Source of the DNA: Hymenopellis radicata
Lineage: Eukaryota; Basidiomycota; Agaricomycetes; Agaricales; Physalacriaceae
DNA: 22,463 bases
NCBI GenBank assembly: GCA_015501595.1
Contig: JADNRX010000788.1
Coordinates: forward strand, 1-22,463
Direction of reading: 5' to 3'
The notes under the pieces are model-generated. The model was not told where the DNA came from, searched no databases, and saw only the letters and a list, made by a program, of their open reading frames with translations. A program made the translations under genes and the position numbers. This document shows positions 8,448-17,530 of the stretch, piece after piece. Each line of letters begins with the position of its first letter. Position 1 is the stretch's first letter.

Positions 8448-11400
8448 ATGCCAGCTCGAATTCCTGCGATTGTCAATCCCGCTCCATACTTGAACAACCA
8501 GAACGCACGGCGCCCGCTTCATGTTGTCGGACTGCACCGTCGGCCCCGCGTGGATTCACCTACACCCAACGCCACTGACATCGACGTGTTTGCGTCCATA
8601 GTAGGCTCTGAGGCTGCACCGGACGCTGACAGCGGCGACCCCACTGCTGAACAGTCCACTAACCCGACCGTGGATATCACTGGACTGTTGCAACGATTGT
8701 CGTTGCAGACTCTTTCATCTGCCCGAGGCTCGGACACTATTCTACGGGACGAGATTCCTCACCGCACTCTTCACCCGGCCACTAAAGATGCAAGTCGCAT
8801 AATAACATCTGTCTTTAAAATCTGACTGTAGCCCCTAGGTTACCCGACCTGAAACCAAGCGAGTTCAGTCGAGTCGAACCACTCTTACAACGGCACTTCG
8901 CACGATCGAGTCGCTCCGCGACTCACTCCCATCGCTCCCCGCTACCTCTAGGTGTCACTCCTTAGGTCCCGACGAAAGGGAAAGCCTTATCAGGCAACTA
9001 CAAGCAGTAACACGCCAAGGCCATGATCTGGAAGAAATCGTTACTCGACAAAACAGGGAGGAGGTTTTTTGATTTACGGGAAGAGGCAGACAAGGCTTTG
9101 GATGCATTGAAAGAGCACGCCGACCGTCTGGCGGTGTATCATGGCCTTCCGCTTTTCATCCATAGCAGTGAGTCTTTCATGACTAGCATACTGTTCGCAT
9201 GTCTAAATATTTCCCTTAAAGGTAGGAGCTTATCGTCTCTTCCTCTCAGTGAAGCTCCCGAAATCGTCCAGATCTCAGCAGCATTAGCTCTCATTGGCCG
9301 TTTACTTCGGCCGCACCGGACGCGATTTCCTCGATTTGCTGATGAAATCGTTCAGATTCTTTGCCGAGGCTCTGGTGGGAGAACAATCCACTGCAGCTCA
9401 GCGAGAAGGAATTCATTCAATTCCGAAGACCTATGAGACTGTTGAGCGTATGCTTAGTCTTAATATCAAAACGGTTCCCTACGCCGTCTGCACTTCTTGC
9501 CACGTTCTCCACAAACCGGTGTATCGAGCGGGTTCATCATCAGCCCATTACCCCGAGCTTTGCGACGCAAAGGAGTTCTCTTCGGGACCGTGCAACACGG
9601 TCCTTACTCGTGATGGAAAGCCGCTCAAGACGTTCGAGTATTACCCTTATCCCGTGTGGTTGGCTCGCCTAGCCAGCCTACCGGAGGTTGCTGCTTGGAC
9701 GCAACAATTCTATCTTGCAGCCACAAGGAGGAACCAGAAGAAAAGCGGGATTTCGCAGACGGTTCCTTTGTGCGAAAATTCCAATGCGCTCTCAAGAAAC
9801 TCTTCATCCGGGAGCGTGGAAGGGAGGACCGCTTCCTCCACTCGATGAACGTTGACTTCTTCAACATCGAGGGCAACCGTATTCGTGGTCCTGTCCGCTC
9901 CATGGGCGTCATTTCCGTGCTCACCTACAACATTCCTGGCTCTCATCGCGATGACCCGGCCTACATCTATATTCCTGGACTCATCCCAGGGATCACCGAA
10001 CCCAGGGCCGTCCTTGCCCATATTCGACATTACCTTGTGCCATTCCTGGAAGACCTCAAGATTGCATATATAGAGGAATCCACATCTCTCCCTTACCGTC
10101 TGCAGCGGAAGGTCGCTTATTCCGCTCTGCCTTGGCGGTGGTCGTGTGTGATCGCAAAGCGGCTGTTAGCGTTGGGGGATTCACCGACGTGACCTCCAAC
10201 ATCTTCTGCGTTCAGTGCCAGCTTCAAGGCCCAACGGCACGTCCTAGAGACCGATGATCGCCTCTTCATCCCCTGTGATCACAACACTATGCGCCGAAAC
10301 GCCGAGAAATTGGGAAAAGCAGCCAACATTGGAGGATGCATTGGCTTTCGCTAAGAAAGTCGGTTCGCGTTCGTCTGCTTTCTGGATCTTGCCTTACTGG
10401 AACCCGGTGGAGCAGCTTGTGGTTGATCCTATGCATGTCTGGTCGCGCGTTTGTGAATGTTTCACCAGACAGGGCCCTTCGCTTCGAGGCCTCAAAGGAG
10501 GACAAGGAAATACCAAGTGCGTCAGGAAAAAGGCACGGACCCATTGCGTTTGTATACCCTTTCCATGTTCCGACTAGGCAGTCGGCGGAAGCTGCTGACA
10601 AGGACCCTGATGATATGATTGACATTGACGAAGATGATGCTGATGACGAACTACCAATCAAAGAGGTTCTGTCTGCGACAGTGGAGCCTGAGCCGTTGTC
10701 TCACGCTGAAGAGGCATTGCGCCAACAGAATTTCAACGAGATCACGAGTTCGTCGAAGGGGTGAAGGCCAAAGATGTCCTAGACGTTCATCGGCGCTTGA
10801 TGGCTGGGTTAGAAGGGACCTTGAATGCAGCAGTGAAAAAACTCGAGCATGCGTTGGAGAAGCAGAGTATGCACCACGCCCTCAAGTTCGTGTGTGCTGA
10901 TCTCAATTGTCTTCCTTCAAACTGGAACAGGACGCGACGCGACCAAAGCCGTCTACGCACAGAGCTTGGCCTCTTGGGTCAGTCATTAAGTTTCGGGAAA
11001 GTGAAAGCTTACTGATTCCTGTGGTCACTTAGCGGAAGACGATGCCCATCCCTCCCCTTCAATGGGTCGACTTTTCAAGCCGCGAAGCTCGAGAGCGGAT
11101 TCAACAAGTGATACGTGAAATCATCACGCCCTCTTGGATGGGAAGTGTTCCTCGTGACTTCGGTACTGCCACTGCTGGGACACTGAAAGCGTATCAGTGG
11201 CGCATTCTCTGGACAACACATATTCCTCTCGCACTGGTCAGTCTTTGGAGTGAACAGAGCCCGATTCACTCCGATATTCCGGACGCCCTTCTTCTCAAAC
11301 ATGCATGCATTTCTCCGCTACCGGGCTGCTCATCTACAAACGTGTAGTCACTACGACTTCGGGCTCCAAATTACGTTCCCATCTCAAAGCCCACATGGAC

Positions 11401-12180
11401 GGCCTTAAGGTTTTGTTTCCTGGTATAGGCGTACCGTCATATCATCATACTCTCCACGTCCCGGATTTCATGCCGTTATTCGCAGCACCAAAAAACTGGT
11501 GGTGTTATCCATTCGAGCGGCTCATAGGAAAGCTTCAGCGCATGAGGCATAACCACAAGTACGGTGAGTATCATTGGTCTGCACGAAAGCTCTAGTCTGA
11601 CTACCAGATTGGCTTAGGTCAGCTCGAGAGAACTCTTTTCCATACTTGGTACGGGGCATCGATGTTCCGCCAATGGCTGACTCGGATGGATGCACCTCCG
11701 TTTGTCCAGGCAGTGTGTGCATCTTTCCAGCAGGTCTTTGGAACTCGAACAGGCGAGTCGAGTCCATTCCTGAAGTCTCGTCTATCCGCATTGGACGCCT
11801 TGGCGAATGGTGCAGATGTAGAATGTTCTTGCCGCGTCGTCCACAATGGGCTTTTTTACACACAACCCTCGACTCATCTCGGCAATAGTCTGGTCATGAT
11901 TAAAGACGACAGTGGCTCGGCGTTTCCCGGTCAGATTCAACATATATTTCGGGAGCCGTCAAATGCGCAGATTTACCTCGCGATCAAGCGCCTTCTACCT
12001 TTGCAGCAAGCCGATCCGTTCGCTGCATTCACTGATATTCCTGCTCGTGCCTGTGCAGGTTATCACGACGTGCTTGAAAAAGTGCCACTCGAAGCCGTTC
12101 TATGCCACTATGCGCGATGGGATGTAACGCCTGAAATGTGCTTTATTATGAGTCTCGACAAGGTGATGCGCATAGACTAA
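8448..12180 (+). pseudogene. Tnp2-type (Transposase_21, CACTA/EnSpm-like) DDE transposase, decayed
   Basis: Plus-strand blocks in the right order match the basidiomycete Tnp2-like family. They are a helical N-terminus (ERESLIRQLQAVTRQGHDLE), VYFGRTGRDFLDLLMKSFRF, a Cys cluster (CTSCHVL..YPELCD..GPC), DGKPLKTFEYYPY, SMNVDFFNIEGN, IYIPGLIPGITEPRA, LPYWNPVEQLVVDPMH, ALKFVCADLNCLP, TPSWMGSVPRDFG, LKAYQWRILWTTHIPLALVS, HTLHVPDFMPLF, WWCYPFERLIGKLQRM and QLERTLFHTWYGASMFRQWL. Two perfect introns remain: 10978-11032 and 11564-11617. A probable third is at 9168-9221. Frames break near 9066 (T6 tract), 9296, 9745, 10195-10260, 10490, 10745, 10930 and 11305, too many for introns alone. The last 187 codons are intact to TAA at 12178-12180. 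CACTA termini were not found. Confidence 0.85.
10978..11032 (+). other. Retained spliceosomal intron in the transposase gene
   Basis: 55 bp, GTCAGT donor, TTACTGATT branch region and CACTTAG acceptor. Splicing joins ..YAQSLASW to RKTMPIPPLQW, which is the expected continuity for the family. A second intron, 11564-11617 (GTGAGT, GTCTGAC, CTTAG), joins HNHKYG to QLERTL. Intact splice sites inside a frameshifted gene suggest that decay is recent. Confidence 0.75.
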
Positions 12181-12438
12181 GTAGACGTGGGCTCTTCTGA
12201 CCTTTGCTTAGGATTGAGTGTATGAACGTCATCAACCCAGGTGCTACGTACTGTTACTTACTACTTCCACTTGTTCGTTACTTCGCGTGGCTGTCTAGCT
12301 CATGTTGACGGCCGCCATCAGTGTATACGTACTGTAGCGAGTACTAGTCTCTCTTTCTCGTTACCGAGTTTACTTGAAAATGTTCTTATTTACTGCCCAC
12401 CAATAATAGTTACATTCTTGAAAACGCGCCATCCTCTC
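12181..12438. other. Convergent 3' flanks
   Basis: 258 bases between the stop of the transposase gene (plus) and the stop of the HxD gene (minus). No coding frame, repeat or TIR was recognised. If the transposase belongs to a CACTA element, one terminus should lie here or further right; none is visible. Confidence 0.4.
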
Positions 12439-13104
12439 CTAACCAACGCTTACTATAGGCTTGTCCTGAGTGTTTTGCATTGTGAGAGTCTCAAACCCCG
12501 TCTCAGACGTTTGGAACATGGAGGCCTGCTGGTTGAACCGCACCACTGAGCCTCGACCATTTCCCTCTGCCCAATCCTCTTCCGAAACCTCAGGCCTTCG
12601 TGGAATAGGGATTTCGATGTCTATAGAGTAAATTTGAATGATTTCTGCCATGGACGAGTGTTGGAACGCACCCTTAAGATCGGCGTTGAAGTGAAAGAAA
12701 AGAGAGGAGGGGTATAGCAAAAATACTCCGGGTGGAAGTTCAACACATATACCAGCCTCCCAGATAACTAGCCACACCATTTCCCGATGATTAAACCAGC
12801 CTTTGTAGGGTTCAGCTCACTTTTAAAGGATAGCAGCTCTGGGCTTACCATAAACGAAGACAATACATATTCCAAGTGCGAGGTTTTTAGTGTCTACCTG
12901 CGGGTCACAATGAACGCGCTTTACCCCGGCCCTTACCGAGTTCAAACACCAGTTCCAATACGTTATAATAAAGGCCAAATTGAGGGGATATTCAGTGCTT
13001 TTTCTCCATGTACTCTTTACAGTCTTGGAAGCGCTGCGCCACGCTGGGGAAGTGCTCCACCAGAAGGTGGTTTGCAATCCTGCTTGACACTTGTCAGCGC
13101 CAAA
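12439..13104 (-). pseudogene. HxD (2-oxoglutarate dioxygenase-like) gene, 3' part, cut by element copy 2
   Basis: Minus-strand reading gives IANHLLVEHFPSVAQRFQDC near 13050, a stop, PQFGLYYN, then WNWCLNSVRAGVKRVHCDPQ, VDTKNLALGICIVFVYG. A clean 48-bp intron follows (12848-12801), then WFNHREMVWLVIWEAGICVE, LPPGVFLLYPSSLFFHFN and RGSVVRFNQQASMFQTSETG, stop at 12439. H-C-D in RVHCDPQVD (12912-12904) and a later H in SLFFHFN fit the HxD..H iron ligands of the 2OG-Fe(II) fold; that is inference. It is broken: about 10 extra bases (TTATAACGTA type) lie between GLYYN and WNWCLN with an in-frame TGA nearby, and the gene ends abruptly at 13104 against the repeat. The upstream part resumes at 16209. 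Confidence 0.72.
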
Positions 13105-13234
13105 CTGAGTAAAAATGAGAATCAGCTCACTTGAAGGCTGACATCGCCGTGCCCTGTCTGAAGAAGTGTTTAATAACCTCCATGTTTTCCCGGTGCCATT
13201 CAGAGAGAGAAGGGATCTAAGATGTTTGTGAGCG

Positions 13235-14366
13235 TTAACTTAGCGGTGGAGGCTTAGTTACCGTTTTGTTATTGCGGTCGGCTCCAGCAATACAAAACCA
13301 GTGGTTTCCCCTTCGATTGCCTTGAATTTTGTCCTCGCCCATGCTTGTACAGGCCTCGACGAACTCCTGAGCCTCCTCCATGAACTTGGGGAGGAGGTCC
13401 AAGACGTTCTGCGAGACTGCCGATCGCTAAATCAAAAGGCGCCCCGACGCATCCAGAAATTTCGTAGCCACCCTTGGAGCGGTTAGTATTAGCGTGTCGC
13501 TGGGAGTAGAAGGGCGTACCCCTTGTACGGAACGAGTCGTATGCCCTCCAGGTGGGTCCACACCTTCTCCAGGCATGTATGAGCGGCACGGATGGCTGCC
13601 GCTGAAGCCTTGGCGAACTGTCGGCCCATCCACCAGGTAGATGTTGCTGGAAGGTCCTCTGCGAGGAGGCCTGTCTGAGCTCGCAGAGTCTCCGCGCGAG
13701 CCGCACGCTTTGCTTTCCCTCTCTGCTGGTGGAGGTGGTTCCGTAGGGAGCGTGCCTTCCGAAAATCCGACGGCTGCTTTGTGGAGGCTGGTGGCATGAG
13801 TTTGGAGCTATCGACGCTGTTTTGGCCTGGCCTGGGCGCGCTGCTTTAGGGTATTGTCACATTAGAAGTCGAGGCTTGGCTTACTGGTAATCGTACGCGA
13901 CTCGAGGGGCTACGGCCGGGCAGACGTCTTTCGACGCTTAGGGTTTTGGGCTCGGGAGCCTGTCGGTGCGCGTTTGCTTTTAGAGGGCGAGTGTCGGCTC
14001 TGGGTGCTAGAGGATGTTAACGAACGGGCGGCGTGGGGCGTGGGGCGTGAGGGGTTGTCCGTGGTTAAGATCTGGTGGAAATGCAGAGCGTCCATAAGAA
14101 TGTTGATGGCGGGGTCCTCGTTGCGATTGATGTCATCCCGATCCTCGTGTCGGGCGAGAGCAAGGTCTTCGATAGTGATGCTGAGGGCGTATTGCCCGTC
14201 GTCCTGAGCGCTGAGATCAGTGGTGTACCTGGGTGCTTGGTCAGGGCGATGCATTCCTTTCGCGGTCGACTCACTCAGCGCTCGGCCCAAAGGCTCGGGT
14301 GACGACGTTCTTGAGGGCGGCGCGCCTCATCCTGGAGGCGCTGCTCAGCGCGTGGAGTAGGGGCAT
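13235..14366 (-). CDS. Spliced unknown gene carried by the repeat element, copy 2
   Basis: Same gene as at 1062-2191: TATA box at 14475-14468, ATG at 14366, and the 46-bp intron near 14274-14229 joining GPSAE to YTTDLSAQDD. Two extra bases relative to copy 1 give a different tail: after TSSST it reads QSRHSPSKSKRAP, then QNPKRRKTSARP and a stop at 13910. PKRRK resembles a nuclear localisation signal. Whether this is the ancestral end or more exons follow (blocks at 13797-13489 and down to 13235) cannot be decided. Function and family are unknown. Confidence 0.5.
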
Positions 14367-14467
14367 GGTCGAGGGCCAAGGGTTAACCCGTCTTCACAGC
14401 AGCTGGGGGTATGTCAACGCGCGCGCAGCCGGGGTGATTTCTGAACGCACCGGATGCAGGGCCTCCC

Positions 14468-14475
14468 TATTTATA
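14468..14475 (-). promoter_or_regulatory. TATA box of the element's minus-strand gene, copy 2
   Basis: Minus-strand TATAAATA in the context GGGTATAAATAGGGAGG, identical to copy 1 and the same distance from the ATG at 14366. Confidence 0.58.
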
Positions 14476-14919
14476 CCCCTCAACAGGTCAGCAAACCAAG
14501 GCGCGTCCGCACGCGTGATGGTCAACAATCGAGCGTCATGTGTTTTCCTTTGTTTTCCTATGTTTTCACTCACGATCGTTTTGGGTATTGACCGCGCCGG
14601 GGCGTGCTGAGGTTAAATCCACCACAAAAAGTGTGCTACTGTTGGTCTGCGTGACGCCGAACGCCCAGGCAAGCGTGGTGCTGGATAGAAAACACGAAGC
14701 GCAAGCGACTAGACCCTACGCGCTGCTCCGGATCCGGACGAGGAACACGTGGGCGACGTAGAGGCTGTGGAAGTTAGTTTACACCCAGGAAGAATGGATT
14801 CGTCACGGAAAACTGGTGCGTGTATTCCGCTTTCGTGTGAGCCCTGGATGGCTTTTTTCGTGCACTTACCTTCACGCCCAGGCAGGACCTTTGATGCTCG
14901 ACTTATTCAGTCGTACCCC

Positions 14920-15615
14920 GCAGTTCTGCCTCGTCTAGGAGGATGACCAGGGCGCGCCACGAGTAAACCGTGGCAATCGTGTGCAGGTATGTTTAGGCCG
15001 CCTCACCAAACCCGCGTTGCTTATTTTAACAGGACCGCTCCGCACTTAAAGGCGGTCTGCGTCTGCGCCCCTCCGTCAACCTTTCCATCCTCAAATTCCT
15101 CGGCCTCCAGCAGACTTTCAAGAACGCGCTTACCGGCCTCAACATGGGTTGTGGAAAAGGTGGATCCGACTCTGACCCGGGCAAGAGCGACAGCGAGATC
15201 CGGCGATTCTGCGTCTCATTCATACCTGAACCACCTCGCCACATCGGCCAGGACATCGATGTTCCGGGTGCGTTTCTCTTCCAGGGCGTATTCAGGCGAG
15301 ATTCTTACATTAAATTGCAAGGCAGTTGGCGATATCGGAACTGGCGGGCGCGAGATCGGCTTCATGTTCGGCGCCCACAAGAAGCTGGCGTGCTCACGGG
15401 CAAGGGAGGGACCTGGAGTGGCAGCTTTATTCGCCCCGAAGCCACTGGTTATGGCGTTATTTATTTACTACCTTGAACATGTGAGCCCTTCGTTCTTATC
15501 TCCTCCTTTACGTGGTGTTCATACGTCCCTGTTAGATGATCGCGAAGGCATGCCCAAGATATAGTCTCTTCAAGCCCTCTACCCTCGTCGCCATCTCGGG
15601 CGCTGGAAACGCGCG
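14920..15615 (+). pseudogene. gdhA-like: NADP-specific glutamate dehydrogenase fragment, copy 2
   Basis: Same fragment as at 2755-3450 with the same stop (TAG before EDDQG), the same introns and the same frameshifts, so these lesions predate duplication of the element. Here the 5' end reads RTPQFCLV, without the 10 extra bases of copy 1, which fits the GDH consensus (..PERxxQFRV) better. Copy 2 is therefore probably ancestral at that site. Not translatable into an enzyme. Confidence 0.87.
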
Positions 15616-15995
15616 AATAATCAGGAAATCAACGATCTATTGAAGAAATTCATTGCGCGACCAGTCACGGTCGTCGTAGACGTGCGACCATCAACAGCGG
15701 GAGTCCCAACCACGCTTATTTCAGAGGATATCAAGGATGTAAGTCCTCTCGCTGTTTATGTGATTTATTGATACATCAGGCTTACACAGGACGGTACGGA
15801 AACAAGGCAAACCTTTCTTCACGCCCCATCTGCTATTGAAGCCGAAGAGGCAGAAGAAGTTGGTGTCGAACGCCTTCTTCAGGGCGTAAAGGATTCAACA
15901 ACAACCACTCTTGCGACTCGCCTCGCCGAACAGCCCTCCTCCCTGCGCCTCCTTTCCAATCTGGGCGTGGTGCCGTCGTCGAAGGCGCTGCTATT
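15614..15995 (+). pseudogene. RPN8-like: 26S proteasome lid subunit RPN8/PSMD7 fragment, copy 2
   Basis: Identical in arrangement to 3449-3830: QEINDLLKKFIARPV.., intron at 15739-15789, then DGTETRQTF..AEEAEEVGVERLL. One substitution against copy 1 (CGCGG to CACGG) changes Ala to Thr in the VVVDVRP strand. The chimeric junction with GDH is at the same base, so the capture happened once, before duplication. Confidence 0.86.
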
Positions 15996-16208
15996 TACAG
16001 TAATTGTTGCCTTGCGCGTATGTATGCCCCACAGATGCGAAATGTATTAGACAGAGGCATTTTGTCGAACTTAGGAGGCTTCAAGATCACAAGAACTGCC
16101 TTCGCTTCGCTCCGCCATGATTTACCGGCACCAGGAGCATTGTTTTTAGAGAGTACGCGAGGATCAATTAACTTCAAAAGACATCATGAGCAATGTAAGA
16201 AGCCGGCC

Positions 16209-16532
16209 TACGACTAAAGTACTGCGCTGAGGGCGCGCGGACGGGGGAGTAAGGAATGAGGCGGTCTGCCCAGTCGGGAAATGGAATCTCAGATACGTCG
16301 CATCGGCAGCGACGGGGACGACTTGCGGACTGGCATCGACCAACAATGTCCTCCCAGCGAAATATCCAAGTCTCGCGATCGGCAGGTACTTGCCTGTGGG
16401 CGAAACTCGATGGACGCAGATGCTGATGCAGACCTGACTGGAGCAGGCAGCTATGGACCGCGCCTGGAAGACGGCACACACAACCGCACATTTGCATGGT
16501 TGAGGGATCAGAGAAGCGAATCGGAGGCACAA
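16209..16532 (-). pseudogene. HxD (2-oxoglutarate dioxygenase-like) gene, 5' part beyond element copy 2
   Basis: Minus strand running toward the repeat boundary: ETWIFRWEDIVGR, then RCDVSEIPFPDWADRLIPYS and PVRAPSAQYFSR, stopping exactly at 16209. In this fungal family I recall such a segment directly preceding the IANHLL..HFPSVA.. block found at 13104 and below, so the two parts should belong to one gene split by the 3.1-kb element. Upstream, a GTAAGT donor at about 16557 after YTLEFNG and a CTTCCAG acceptor near 16470 suggest further exons. The assignment rests on remembered family layout and needs an alignment. Confidence 0.55.
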
Positions 16533-17012
16533 TTCGCGCGTCGGGAGTAGAAGTACTTACCGTTGAACTCGAGAGTGTAGACGAGCCTGCGTTTCGGGGG
16601 ATTCAGGCCATGGATGAGGCAACCAAAGGAGACAACGAACTGGAGTAGTTTCCTTAAGTAGGCGGGGATGAAAATGATATTCATGAGCGTTCCCGAGCGC
16701 GCGTTGACCCATGACGCTCGTTGCAGCGCGCTCTAACATTCGCAGAGGGGGCCAACGAACGACTCTGCCCAATTGAGAGAAGACAATGTTAGACATGTCG
16801 GGTCGGCAAAACATCATGTCGAAAGGTAGGTAAAAGTCAACGTGACTGGATTCAGGCAGCTTCGTACTGCGCGTGAAAGACGGCGCATCGTGGACAGCAC
16901 AATTGCAACGGTTGAGGGAGGAGCCACGGGCCATTTCGAGCGGTGAAAGGAAGGATGTAGAGAGGAACCAGCGTGTTGAGGATTTCGGGCCGTTGATGAG
17001 GTAGGCAAACAG
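16446..17012. repeat. Two degenerate tandem-like repeats, about 400 bp apart
   Basis: 16446-16625 and 16866-17012 align in the same orientation. Shared stretches include GGTTGAGGGA, GAAGACGGC/AAAGACGGC, and GATTC-AGGCCATGGATGAGG against GATTTCGGGCCGTTGATGAGG, followed by CAACC/CAAAC. On the minus strand the matching peptides are CLIHGLNPPKRRLVYTLEF and AYLINGPKSSTRWFLSTSF. This is an old internal duplication of an exon-sized segment, now strongly diverged. Confidence 0.5.
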
Positions 17013-17185
17013 GACATATATATGTTCAATTGTACACGTAGAGCCTTGAAAGAGTGGTACGGCTGGTGGCCTTCTTCTTCGTCCTCTTCTTCTGAATCCT
17101 CTACCTGCGCCTCCGCATCCAGAAACCTCACCATAGTCTGTTGAACGGTGAATACCAATAATGGCAGCACGAGGTTACGCACCAT
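16814..17185 (-). CDS. Acidic open frame, possible N-terminal exon
   Basis: The minus frame from ATG 17185 encodes a hydrophobic start, then MVRFLDAEAQVEDSEEEDEE and GHQPYHSF. The FLDxEAxVxx followed by an acidic run resembles the N-terminal acidic motif of Spt5 and of several expanded mushroom gene families. The rest of the frame (after about 17030) is probably not coding. It could be the first exon of the interrupted HxD gene downstream on the same strand; no start signal decides this. Confidence 0.35.
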   Translation of the reverse strand: MVRNLVLPLLVFTVQQTMVRFLDAEAQVEDSEEEDEEEGHQPYHSFKALRVQLNIYMSCLPTSSTARNPQHAGSSLHPSFHRSKWPVAPPSTVAIVLSTMRRLSRAVRSCLNPVTLTFTYLST

Positions 17186-17350
17186 AGTTGGCCTTACAGC
17201 AATACAACTAGAATGGTGAGCACGTTAGCGCCCGAACGACACGATGTGAAGACAAGAACAATCTCATTGAAAGGTGAAATGGATCGCCTCCCTCCCCTTC
17301 TGTTTTCCACTACCAGCGTTGGCACATTAATAGAATTCTGAAAGCATGAA

Positions 17351-17487
17351 GCAAGAGAGAAAATCGTGAGAATTGATTGCCTGTTTAATCAGTACCCCGC
17401 TAAACAGCCGCTCAGACGACCCATTTTGGACCACTTTATGACGGGCAAGGAAATATTTTCTCACGCTTTCTGCCCTTGCTTCTTACC
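17351..17487. repeat. Short dispersed repeat, copy B
   Basis: GCAAGAGAGAAAATCGTGAG, then AATTGATTGCCTGTTTAATC, AGTACCCC, CAGACGACCCATTTTGGACC, CAAGGAAATATTTTCTCACG. It matches copy A at 4287-4430 with about 11 bases missing where A has its palindrome. It lies just upstream of the RING-like gene at 17531 and may supply part of its 5' flank. Confidence 0.7.
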
Positions 17488-17530
17488 TCTGCATCGGCGC
17501 GATCACTGCATCTTTCACTGTTTGCTCCCA

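Larger units (their letters stand above)
13105..16208. repeat. 3.1-kb direct repeat (gene-capturing element), copy 2
   Basis: Second copy of the element at 932-4043, same orientation and same sharp ends. Differences from copy 1 are single-base insertions near 13957 and 14003, a 10-bp deletion near 14921 (GGCGTAGTGC absent), and substitutions near 13589, 14131, 14302, 14351, 14593 and 15667. It interrupts a minus-strand HxD dioxygenase-like gene whose two parts lie at 12439-13104 and from 16209 on. The left flank ends A and the right flank begins T, with no duplication of target bases. Confidence 0.93.

Noticed and set aside
8400..12300. CACTA termini and short direct target duplications around the transposase
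   Set aside because: CACTA/TAGTG strings occur singly but no matching inverted pair with nearby 3-bp duplication was found.
12241..12549. Plus-strand 102-residue frame after the transposase
   Set aside because: Low-complexity translation overlapping the 3' end of the minus-strand HxD gene; no support.
932..16208. A single LTR retrotransposon with 3.1-kb LTRs and a 9-kb interior
   Set aside because: The interior has no gag, protease, reverse transcriptase or integrase. The repeats do not end TG..CA, there is no 5-bp target duplication, and the repeats carry captured genes with introns.
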